This document shows, one piece after another, positions 20,200-26,932 of a stretch of DNA of 64,000 bases. The stretch is from an uncultured Trueperaceae bacterium (lineage in GTDB: Bacteria; Deinococcota; Deinococci; Deinococcales; Trueperaceae). Position 1 is the first letter of the stretch, and each line of letters opens with the position of its first letter. The position numbers were made by a program, and so were the translations under genes. The stretch covers positions 62,001 through 126,000 of the forward strand of contig CAJXOA010000001.1 in assembly GCA_913057685.1 (NCBI GenBank). Direction: 5' to 3'. Below the pieces are notes generated by a model. It saw only the letters and a list, made by a program, of their open reading frames with translations, ran no database searches and was not told where the DNA came from.

Positions 20200-20726
20200 C
20201 GGGTGGCCTCCCGGCAGACGAGGCGGGTGTCGCAGCCCTCCGCGACGACGGTGAAGAACAGCGAGTACGGCCCCGTGACGGGGGCGTCGAGCGGTTCGGC
20301 GAGGGTGTAGCGGATCGTCGGGACGTCCGCGTCCACGACCGTCGCATCCGCGACGATCACGAACGCCTCCGCGACGCCGCCGTCCGGCGCGGTCCACGTC
20401 AGGACCGCGTTCGGGGGGCCCGTGTCCGCCGGGAACCCGTCCGCCCACAGCGACGCGAACGTCGCGAGCGTCAGGTGGTCGTGCAGCCGGTCGGGGCGGT
20501 CGGTGAACGCGAGGATCTCGTCCTCGGACGTCGTCGTGAGGGTACGGGGGTCGTCCAGCGTCGCGGACGGCCCGATCTGGGCGGCGAGCCACCGCGGCGG
20601 CGCCGCATCCGTGGTGGGGGTCGCCTGCGCGAACGCGGCACCGACGCACGCGACGACGGCGAGGAGCGTCAGGCGTCGCAGGAGGGGGCGGGGGTCGGTC
20701 CGGGGGTCGGGGGCGCGGTCCGGCAT
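20196..20726 (-). CDS. Secreted protein sharing a module with the downstream phosphatase
   Basis: 176 residues: an Arg-rich start, a signal peptide (LLAVVACVGAAFAQA), then one ~110-residue module. The module (DDPRTLTTTSEDEILAFTDRPDRLHDHL ... GPPNAVLTWTAPDGG ... PTIRYTLAEPLDAPVTGPYSLFF) aligns by eye with the middle region of the adjacent histidine phosphatase. Two Cys near the C-terminus (CDTRLVC) may form a disulfide. I do not recognise the family. ATG 20726 lies 7 bases after the transaldolase stop, and the gene overlaps the phosphatase start by 4 bases, so the two are probably co-translated. Confidence 0.7.
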   Translation of the reverse strand: MPDRAPDPRTDPRPLLRRLTLLAVVACVGAAFAQATPTTDAAPPRWLAAQIGPSATLDDPRTLTTTSEDEILAFTDRPDRLHDHLTLATFASLWADGFPADTGPPNAVLTWTAPDGGVAEAFVIVADATVVDADVPTIRYTLAEPLDAPVTGPYSLFFTVVAEGCDTRLVCREATR

Positions 20727-20733
20727 GCCGGGC

Positions 20734-21858
20734 TCAGCCGCCCCGCGCGTCGCGGACCGCAGCGTCGATCGACGCCATCATGGCGTCGAACGGGCCGGTG
20801 AACTTCGCGAGCCCCTCCACCTCGAGGTCGTGCGTCACGGCGTCCAGGTCGATGCCGAGCGTCGCGAGGCGGGCGACCTGCGCGCGGGCCTCCTCGACGC
20901 CGTCCTCGATGCGGGCCGCGGGATCGCCCTGCGCACGGTACGCGTCGAGGGTCCCCACCGGCATGGTGTTCACGGTCTCGGGCCCGATCAGCGGCTCGAC
21001 GTACGCGACCGGGGAGTAGGCGGGGTTCTTCGTGCCGGTCGACGCCCACAGGAGGCGTTGCGGCCGGGCGCCGGCCTCCGCCAACGCCGCCCAGCGGGGG
21101 GTGGCGGTGACCGCCTGCCAGTGCGCGTAGGCGAGCTTGGCGTTCGCGACGGCGAGGGTGCCCTTGAGGCGTTCGGCGTGCGCCGCCGCTTCGCTGCCGG
21201 CGTCCGCCGCGGCGTCGAGGAGCGGATCGACGGCGACGTCGATGCGGCTCAGGAAGAAGCTGGCGACGCTGGCGACGTTCGGCGCCTCGCCGCGCGCGGC
21301 GCGCGCCTCCATCGCCGCGAGGTACGTCTCCAGGACCGCCTCGTAGCGCGCGACGGCGAACAGGAGGGTGACGTTGACGGGGATGCCCTCCTCGAGGAGC
21401 GTGCGGATGGCCGCCAGCCCCTCGACGGTGCCGGGCACCTTGATGAAGACGTTGGGGCGCCCCACCCGCGCGAACAGGTCGCGCGCCTGGTGGACGGTGC
21501 CGGCCTCGTCGCGCGCGAGGTGCGGGTCGACCTCGAGCGACACCCAGCCGTAGCGCCCGTCGCTCGCGTCGTACGTGGGCCGGAACAGGTCCGCGGCGCG
21601 GCGGATGTCCTCGACGACCAACGTCTCGTAGACGCCGTTCACGTCCAGGTCGGTCGCGGCGAGGTCGCGGATGGCGGCGTCGTAGTCGCCGGTCTCCGCG
21701 ATCGCCTTCTGGAAGATCGCGGGGTTGCTCGTGACGCCGCGCAGGCCGTCGCGCTCGATCCAGGTCGCGAGGGTGCCGTCGTCGAACCAACCGCGCCGGA
21801 TCTCGTCGACGTACACCGATTGCCCGAGTTCGGGGAGGCGGGCGAGGGGGCTGCTCAT
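20734..21858 (-). CDS. tal: Transaldolase
   Basis: Pentose-phosphate-pathway enzyme that exchanges dihydroxyacetone units between sugar phosphates. 374 residues, i.e. the long Mycobacterium/cyanobacterial-type TalB. Motifs: GVTSNPAIFQKAI near residue 45, the Schiff-base lysine in NVFIKVPGTVEG (~136), and LLWASTGTKNPAYSP in the C-terminal half. ATG 21858 overlaps the stop of the upstream membrane-protein gene (ATGA). Here it sits between unrelated genes rather than with zwf/gnd. Confidence 0.95.
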   Translation of the reverse strand: MSSPLARLPELGQSVYVDEIRRGWFDDGTLATWIERDGLRGVTSNPAIFQKAIAETGDYDAAIRDLAATDLDVNGVYETLVVEDIRRAADLFRPTYDASDGRYGWVSLEVDPHLARDEAGTVHQARDLFARVGRPNVFIKVPGTVEGLAAIRTLLEEGIPVNVTLLFAVARYEAVLETYLAAMEARAARGEAPNVASVASFFLSRIDVAVDPLLDAAADAGSEAAAHAERLKGTLAVANAKLAYAHWQAVTATPRWAALAEAGARPQRLLWASTGTKNPAYSPVAYVEPLIGPETVNTMPVGTLDAYRAQGDPAARIEDGVEEARAQVARLATLGIDLDAVTHDLEVEGLAKFTGPFDAMMASIDAAVRDARGG

Positions 21859-22394
21859 GGGGTCTCCTCCTGGGGGGCGGGCGTCCGCCCGGGGGGCGCG
21901 GCGTCCGCCGCCGTGCTTCGCACGGGAGCATACGCGTCGTCGGGCGCCCCGTGGGCGGGCGCCTCCTGCGCCGGGGCCTCGTGCGCGGGCGCACCCTGGG
22001 CGTCGGTCGGGGGGCGGGCGGGGAGGACCAGCGTCGCGGTCGCGACGCGCGCCGGTGCGCCGCGCGTGACGTGGACCTGCGGCGTGGCGTCGGGCGTGGC
22101 GTCGGGCGTGGCGTCGGGCGTGGCGTCGGGCGCGGCGTCGGGCGCGCCGTCCGCCGGGACGGTCGCGACCCCGTCGGTCGGGATGCGCTCGCGCCTCCTG
22201 CGCCAGCGCCGGCGGGCGCGCAGTGCGCCGCCGGTGGCGGCCACCGTCCCGAGGCCCCCGATCAGGCCGACGGGGAGGGCGGGACCCGGCCCCGCCTGGA
22301 AGCGCAGCCATTCGGTGGCGAGCGCGACCACGCCGCCCACCAGCACCAGCACCCCGAACGGCGACGGGGGCTTGGGTGGGGGGTCCGGCGTCAC
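21855..22394 (-). CDS. Membrane protein with Pro-Asp-Ala-Thr repeats, unknown function
   Basis: 179 residues. Two hydrophobic helices near the N-terminus (FGVLVLVGGVVALATEWL and LPVGLIGGLGTVAATGGAL) are followed by a basic stretch (RARRRWRRRRER), then a low-complexity tail with four consecutive PDAT units and many Ala/Pro residues. The positive-inside rule places the tail in the cytoplasm. No family recognised. GTG 22394 overlaps the stop of the RusA-like gene (GTGA), and its own stop overlaps tal. Confidence 0.6.
   Translation of the reverse strand: MTPDPPPKPPSPFGVLVLVGGVVALATEWLRFQAGPGPALPVGLIGGLGTVAATGGALRARRRWRRRRERIPTDGVATVPADGAPDAAPDATPDATPDATPDATPQVHVTRGAPARVATATLVLPARPPTDAQGAPAHEAPAQEAPAHGAPDDAYAPVRSTAADAAPPGRTPAPQEETP
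22081..22145 (-). repeat. 12-bp tandem repeats encoding Thr-Pro-Asp-Ala
   Basis: Five to six copies of a GCGTGGCGTCGG-like unit inside the membrane-protein gene, in frame, giving PDATPDATP-type sequence. Confidence 0.8.
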
Positions 22395-22837
22395 GCGGCG
22401 TCCTCGTCGACGCGGACCTGCACCGCCGGGTCCCCGACCCGCTGGACGACCCGCAGGTCGCGGATGCAGCCCTGCAGGCCGGCCTCGCCGTCGCGGTCGT
22501 CGCGCAGCAGCGGGAGGCCGTTGGCGGTATCGAGGATCCGCCGTCCGCCGACCTTGCGGGCGTACCGGCGGCCGGGCTGCAGCACGTCGAGGAGCGGCTT
22601 CACCGCGCCGTACTTGGCGTCGGCGTCGAGCAGGCGGCGGGCGGGACGCCAGAGGGTGACGTGCACGGTGCACGCCGCGAGCGGTTCGTCGGGGAGGGCG
22701 GGATCCAGGCTGGCGCGGGCGAGCAACACCAGCTCCTCGCGCAACCGCCGGTAGTCGTGCGCGTGCATCCGCAGCAGCTCGTTCGGGCCGGGCAGCAGCA
22801 CGTCGTCGAGGCGAAGGGTCCAGGTGCGCTCGGGCAT
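22391..22837 (-). CDS. RusA-like Holliday-junction resolvase candidate
   Basis: 148 residues. The N-terminus (LPGPNELLRMHAHDYRRLREE) and the core LLDADAKYGAVKPLLDVLQPG ... LLRDDRDG resemble the RusA family, which has D-x-D-N-x-x-K-x-x-x-D-x-L followed by an acidic DD-containing segment. The Asn of the canonical DxDN is replaced by Ala here. RusA proteins are usually phage-derived, but no phage genes surround this one. It may instead be an unrelated small nuclease or a degenerate member. ATG 22837 has TATCGT 9 bases upstream. First gene of a five-gene minus-strand run. Confidence 0.5.
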   Translation of the reverse strand: MPERTWTLRLDDVLLPGPNELLRMHAHDYRRLREELVLLARASLDPALPDEPLAACTVHVTLWRPARRLLDADAKYGAVKPLLDVLQPGRRYARKVGGRRILDTANGLPLLRDDRDGEAGLQGCIRDLRVVQRVGDPAVQVRVDEDAA

Positions 22838-22846
22838 CTCGCGCGC

Positions 22847-22852
22847 ACGATA
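22847..22852 (-). promoter_or_regulatory. -10 box, leaderless promoter of RusA-like gene
   Basis: TATCGT on the minus strand, 9 bases before ATG 22837, divergent from the box at 22875. Confidence 0.5.
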
Positions 22853-22874
22853 CCGGCCGGGCGGCGCCCGGGCG

Positions 22875-22880
22875 TATGCT
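22875..22880 (+). promoter_or_regulatory. -10 box, leaderless promoter of YczE-like gene
   Basis: TATGCT followed by 8 bases and ATG 22889. No Shine-Dalgarno sequence. Confidence 0.5.
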
Positions 22881-22888
22881 GCACGGTC

Positions 22889-23590
22889 ATGGATGCCGCC
22901 ACCCTCCGCCGCCACGCGCGCGCCTCCGCCCGCGTCGCGAGCGATCGCCTGCGCCGCCCCGCCTTCCACGCCCGCCTCGTGAAGTACGTCGCGGGCCTCG
23001 CGATGATGGGGGTCGGCCTCGCGGTCATGCTCGAGGCGGGGATCGGCGTGGGGCCGTGGGCGGTGTTCCACGACGGGATCGCCCGCGTCACGCCGCTCAC
23101 GTTCGGGCAGGGGCTGGTGCTCGCCGGCCTCGTCATCGCCAGCCTGGCGTGGGGGGCGACGGGGGAGCGGCCGGGTCCGGGGACGGTGGTGAACATGCTC
23201 ACCATCGGGCCGGTCGTCGACGCGGTGCGCGCTTCGGGGGCGGTCCCGACCCCCGAGGGGATCGGGCTGGGGACGGTGCAGTTCCTGGTGGGGATCGCGA
23301 TCATCGGGATGGGGACCGGCGCGTACATCACCGCCCGTTTCGGGGCGGGGCCCCGCGACATGTTCATGCTGGGCTTGTCGCGGCGGCTGGCGATCCCCGT
23401 GCGGCGCGCCCGCACCAGTATCGAGATCGTCGTCCTGATCGTGGGCGTCGCGATGGGCGGTGCGGTGGGGCTGGGGACGGTCCTGTTCGCGGTCCTGATC
23501 GGGCCGGTCGTGCAGGCGACCCTCCGGCTGTGGGGGCCGCGCACCGCTTCGGCCGACGGACGCCGGGGCGGGGGGCCGCCCGGGTCGTAG
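22889..23590 (+). CDS. YczE/YitT-like membrane protein
   Basis: 233 residues with about five hydrophobic segments. The pattern MLEAGIGVGPWAVFHDGIARVTPLTFGQG followed by a second GTGAYITARFGAGPRDMFMLGLSRR matches the internal repeat of the YczE family (paired GxGPWD/GxGPRD motifs). The biochemical role is unknown. YczE of Bacillus influences surfactin production. The C-terminal ~20 residues are Gly/Arg-rich. Convergent with the Rieske gene. Confidence 0.75.
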   Translation: MDAATLRRHARASARVASDRLRRPAFHARLVKYVAGLAMMGVGLAVMLEAGIGVGPWAVFHDGIARVTPLTFGQGLVLAGLVIASLAWGATGERPGPGTVVNMLTIGPVVDAVRASGAVPTPEGIGLGTVQFLVGIAIIGMGTGAYITARFGAGPRDMFMLGLSRRLAIPVRRARTSIEIVVLIVGVAMGGAVGLGTVLFAVLIGPVVQATLRLWGPRTASADGRRGGGPPGS

Positions 23591-23605
23591 GCCGTCGTTC
23601 CGCGG

Positions 23606-24283
23606 TCAGCTCTCCGGCGCCGGTTCGAGGCCGGTCGCGACGAGCTCGCGCCCCTCTCCAGCGTCGCGCACGTCCAAGCGAACGCGGGGGAGCGGCTGGA
23701 TGGCGGGGCCGGCGACCGCCCGCCCGGCGCGGGTGGGGTCGAACACGCTCAGGTGGCAGCGGCACACGAACTGCGGGCCGTCGGCGCGGTAGTTGAAGGC
23801 GAAGGCGATCGCTTCGGCGTCGCGGTTGAGCGCGACGACGCAGCCGAGGTGGGTGCACACCCGCGAGTAGGCGGCGTAGTGGCGGCCGTCCACCTCCCGC
23901 GACCCGGCGACCGGGCCGGGGAGGCGGACGGCGATGGCGGGCACCCCCTGGTAGACGAACGTCACCTCGTCCCAGACCGCACCGAAGCGCGCGAGGGGGG
24001 CGACGAGCTGGGGGGGTCCGTCGACGAAGGTGGGGGTGGGGTCGGGGCGGCGCTTGAAGAAGTGCACGTTCGCCGCCTGGAAGACGCCCCACGCCCCCGC
24101 GCCGGCGGCGAGGAGGACGGGGAGGCGCCACAACCAGGCGTTCAGGGCGCGGCGTTCGGTGTCGACCGACCCCTCGGGATCGCGCGGGGCGTCGGGCGCG
24201 ACGTCGGGCGTGACGTCGGGCGTGCCGTCGTTCGGAGCTCCGTTCGTCGCGTCGTTCGTCGCGTCGTCCCGGGGCGCCGTCAT
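23606..24283 (-). CDS. Membrane-anchored Rieske [2Fe-2S] protein
   Basis: 225 residues. An Asn/Asp/Pro/Thr-rich cytoplasmic head (about 45 residues with PDVTPDVAPD repeats), one membrane helix (LPVLLAAGAGAWGVFQAA), then a Rieske fold. Cluster ligands are in CTHLGC and CRCHLSVFD. The usual second box is CPCHGS, so the Pro and Gly positions are changed. Likely an electron carrier of a bc1-like or related complex, although no cytochrome b gene is visible. ATG 24283 overlaps the stop of the CcmI-cytochrome fusion, making it the last gene of the ccm operon. Confidence 0.85.
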   Translation of the reverse strand: MTAPRDDATNDATNGAPNDGTPDVTPDVAPDAPRDPEGSVDTERRALNAWLWRLPVLLAAGAGAWGVFQAANVHFFKRRPDPTPTFVDGPPQLVAPLARFGAVWDEVTFVYQGVPAIAVRLPGPVAGSREVDGRHYAAYSRVCTHLGCVVALNRDAEAIAFAFNYRADGPQFVCRCHLSVFDPTRAGRAVAGPAIQPLPRVRLDVRDAGEGRELVATGLEPAPES

Positions 24284-25863
24284 GGGGCGAAGGTGTCGAC
24301 CGTCCAGTCGCGGAGGGTGAGGATCTGCGCTTCGCTCAGGGTCGCCTGGTAGCCGGGCATCAGGCCCCGCCCGTAGCGAATGAGGTTCTCGACGTTCGCG
24401 ACCCGCGCGACCGACGGGTTGCCGGTCAGGCGGGGACCGCTGCCCCCCTGCCCGCGGGCGCCGTGGCACTGCGCGCAGTGCGCGGCGTACAGGCCGGGCC
24501 CGTCGGAGATCTGCATCGCCGCCTCGCCGCCCCCCGCCGCCCCGCCGTCCGCGGTTGCGGCGGGAGCGTCGGCGACGGCGCCCATGCCGGGGTCCGGCTC
24601 GCCGGCGGCGAGCGCTTCGGCGCGGGCGAGGAGTTGCGGGACGCGTCCGGGCGGCGCGTCGCTCGCGAGGAGCGCCTCCCAGGCGTCGATGGCGGTGGCG
24701 TAGTCCGCTTCGGCGAAGGCGGCGTTGCCGAGGAACAACAGCGCGTTGGAGGGGAGGGCAACGTCGCGGTCGGCGGCGGCGCTCCGGGCGCGCTGGAGGA
24801 TCTGCACGGCGTCCGCGCTGGAGCCGCGCAGGAACAACGCCTCCCCGACGCGGGCGAGGGCGAGGGGGTCGTTCGGGTCGAACTCGGTCAGGATGCGGAA
24901 GTACTGCTGCACCGCGGCGTTGCGGGCCTCCTCGTCCCAGAGGGCGTTCCCGAAGGCGCGCAGGTCGGCGGCGGTGGGGTCGTCCTCGACCGCGCGCGCG
25001 AGCGGTTCGAGGCGGCGCAGCAGCTCGAGGCGTTCGACGACGAGCTCGTCCGATTCGATGCCCGGCAGCGCGTCGAGCGCCTCGAACGCTTCGAGCGCCT
25101 GCAGGTAGGCGCCCTGCTGGAGGTACAGCTCCCCGAGCGAGCCGAGGGTGGTCGGGTCGTCGGGGGCGCGCAGGCGGGCCTGCTCGAGGAGGACGCGCGC
25201 TTCGGCGGGGTCCTCCTGCGCGCGGAGCAGCCCGAGGCGCAGGAAGGCGCGGGCGGGGGCGTCGTCGAATCCCTCGACCGCGCGGGCGTACGCCTCGCGC
25301 GCGCCGTCCGGATCCTGGATCTGCCAGTAGACGTCCCCGAGCGCGGCGAACGTCGCGCCGCTCGGGTCGTCCTCCGCGGCGCGTTCGGCGTCGCGCAGCG
25401 CCTGTCCGGCCTCGAGGCGGGCGGCGTCGGCGGTGGTGACGGTCGCGTCCTGCCCGACGCGGGGCAGCACCCACCCGCCGAGGGTCGCGGCGATGCCGGA
25501 GGAGACGACCAACAGCGACACCCAGCCCCACGCGACGCGCGGTCGACCCCGCGCCGCGGTGGGGGCGGGGGGCGGCGCCCCGTCGAGCTCGGCGCGGCGT
25601 TCGTCGAGGGCCTTGAGGACCTTCGCGGCCTTCGCTTCGTAGCGGGCGTGGAGTTCCGCGCGGCGGGCGTCGCTCAGGTCGGTGCGGGCGTCGAGTTCGC
25701 GGATGGCGGCGAGCAGCGCGGCGCGTTCCTCCTCGAGGTCGGTGAGGAGCGGATCGCGGGCGTCGGGGAGGGGGTCGGCGGCGCTGGGCAGCGCCAGCGG
25801 CAGCAGCACGAACGCGGTGAGGGCGAGCGCCACCACGGCGATGACGACGAGCGTGAGGGTCAC
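24280..25863 (-). CDS. CcmI-like TPR protein fused to a C-terminal cytochrome c domain
   Basis: 527 residues. The N-terminus is CcmI-like: helix (VVIAVVALALTAFVLLPLAL), cytoplasmic coiled-coil segment (EEERAALLAAIRELDARTDLS), second helix (WVSLLVVSSGIAATLGGWVL). A large extracytoplasmic TPR region (~165-410) follows, then a Gly/Ala linker and a class I cytochrome c domain. That domain has the heme motif CAQCH at ~463 and a candidate axial Met in GLMPGY (~502). CcmI normally holds apocytochromes for heme ligation, so a c-type domain fused to it is unusual. GTG 25863 overlaps the ccmH stop. Confidence 0.85.
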   Translation of the reverse strand: MTLTLVVIAVVALALTAFVLLPLALPSAADPLPDARDPLLTDLEEERAALLAAIRELDARTDLSDARRAELHARYEAKAAKVLKALDERRAELDGAPPPAPTAARGRPRVAWGWVSLLVVSSGIAATLGGWVLPRVGQDATVTTADAARLEAGQALRDAERAAEDDPSGATFAALGDVYWQIQDPDGAREAYARAVEGFDDAPARAFLRLGLLRAQEDPAEARVLLEQARLRAPDDPTTLGSLGELYLQQGAYLQALEAFEALDALPGIESDELVVERLELLRRLEPLARAVEDDPTAADLRAFGNALWDEEARNAAVQQYFRILTEFDPNDPLALARVGEALFLRGSSADAVQILQRARSAAADRDVALPSNALLFLGNAAFAEADYATAIDAWEALLASDAPPGRVPQLLARAEALAAGEPDPGMGAVADAPAATADGGAAGGGEAAMQISDGPGLYAAHCAQCHGARGQGGSGPRLTGNPSVARVANVENLIRYGRGLMPGYQATLSEAQILTLRDWTVDTFAP

Positions 25864-26354
25864 GCGGGACCTCCGGGACCGGAGTCGGCGAGTTCGGCGC
25901 GGACGCGGGCGCGTTCCTCGTCGCTGAGCGGGGCTTCCTCGGCGAGGCGGCGGGCGTTGCGGGTCCAGCGGACCATCAACGTAGCGAGGCCCAGCGCGCC
26001 GGCGGCGAGGGCGATGCCGGGCAGCCACCAGACGATCAGGTGGATACCGCGGCGCGGCGGTTCGAGCAGCACCCAGTCGCCGTAGCGTTCCTGGAAGAAG
26101 GCGAGGATCTCCGCTTCGCTGCGGCCCTCCTCGAGTTGCGCCTGGATCTGGTTGCGCATCTCGATGCTGATGCCGGCGCTGCTGTCCGCCACCGACTCGC
26201 TGACGCAGGTGGGGCAGCGCAGCTGCTGCGCGATCTCGAAGACGCGCGACTCGAGCCGTTCGGGCGGCGCGGCCGCCCCCGGGTTCGCGACTTGCGCCTG
26301 CGCGGGGAGGGCCGCGAGGACCAGGGCGGCGAGCAGGACGTACGCGGACCGCAT
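25860..26354 (-). CDS. ccmH: Cytochrome c maturation protein CcmH
   Basis: Reduces apocytochrome c cysteines before heme ligation. 164 residues: signal peptide (VLLAALVLAALPAQAQ), then the CcmH core with redox motif LRCPTC (LRCxxC is diagnostic) and SVADSSAGISIEMRNQIQAQLEEGRSEAEILAFFQERYGDWVL. One C-terminal membrane helix (LPGIALAAGALGLATLMV) is followed by a cytoplasmic tail. ATG 26354, 32 bases after the ccmG stop. Overlaps the next gene by 4 bases. Confidence 0.95.
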   Translation of the reverse strand: MRSAYVLLAALVLAALPAQAQVANPGAAAPPERLESRVFEIAQQLRCPTCVSESVADSSAGISIEMRNQIQAQLEEGRSEAEILAFFQERYGDWVLLEPPRRGIHLIVWWLPGIALAAGALGLATLMVRWTRNARRLAEEAPLSDEERARVRAELADSGPGGPA

Positions 26355-26386
26355 TCGGGTGGGACGCTCGGGGGGGCGGGGGAGCC

Positions 26387-26932
26387 TCACGAGGCGGTCA
26401 ACTCCGCGATCTTCTCCTCGAGCAGCTCGAGGGTGACGGGGCCGGTGTGCTTCTCCATGAGGGTGCCGTCGGCGCGGACGAAGAAGGTTTCCGGCACGCC
26501 GAACAGCCCGTAGTCGATCGAGGCGCGGCTGGTGTCGTCGATGACGTTGGGGAAGGTGAAGGCGAAGCGGTCGAGGAAGGCGCGGCCCTCCTCGCGCTTG
26601 CCGCGGTCCTGCGTCTGGACGCCGACGAACAGCACGTCGTCCTGGTGCCGCGCCCAGGCGGCCTGGAGGTGCGGCGCCTCGTCGTAGCAGGGGCCGCACC
26701 AGGTCGCCCAGAAGTTCACGACCATCGGCGTCTCGCCGAGGTACGCATCCAGGTCGAGGGTCGGCCCGTACGCCGCCTGGTAGCGGGGGTACAGCGGCAG
26801 CTCGAACGCCTCCACCGCGCGGTTCAGGCGGGCGCTTTCGACGTCGCGGTCGTCGCTGCCGTACAGGAGCCCCCAGAGGAACAGACCTCCGAGCGACAGG
26901 CTGAACGCGAGGACGGCGGCGACGCGGATCAC
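26387..26932 (-). CDS. ccmG: Thiol:disulfide interchange protein, DsbE/CcmG type
   Basis: Membrane-tethered thioredoxin-like reductant for cytochrome c maturation. 181 residues: N-terminal helix (VAAVLAFSLSLGGLFLWGLLYG) and thioredoxin fold with active site ATWCGPC (~residue 77) plus the cis-Pro loop GVPETFFV (CcmG-type). It would keep CcmH and apocytochrome thiols reduced using electrons from CcdA. GTG 26932 overlaps the ccmF stop (GTGA). Confidence 0.93.
   Translation of the reverse strand: MIRVAAVLAFSLSLGGLFLWGLLYGSDDRDVESARLNRAVEAFELPLYPRYQAAYGPTLDLDAYLGETPMVVNFWATWCGPCYDEAPHLQAAWARHQDDVLFVGVQTQDRGKREEGRAFLDRFAFTFPNVIDDTSRASIDYGLFGVPETFFVRADGTLMEKHTGPVTLELLEEKIAELTAS

Noticed and set aside
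22081-22145. CRISPR-like short regular repeats
   Set aside because: Units are 12 bp, contiguous without spacers and in frame with a protein. A coding minisatellite.
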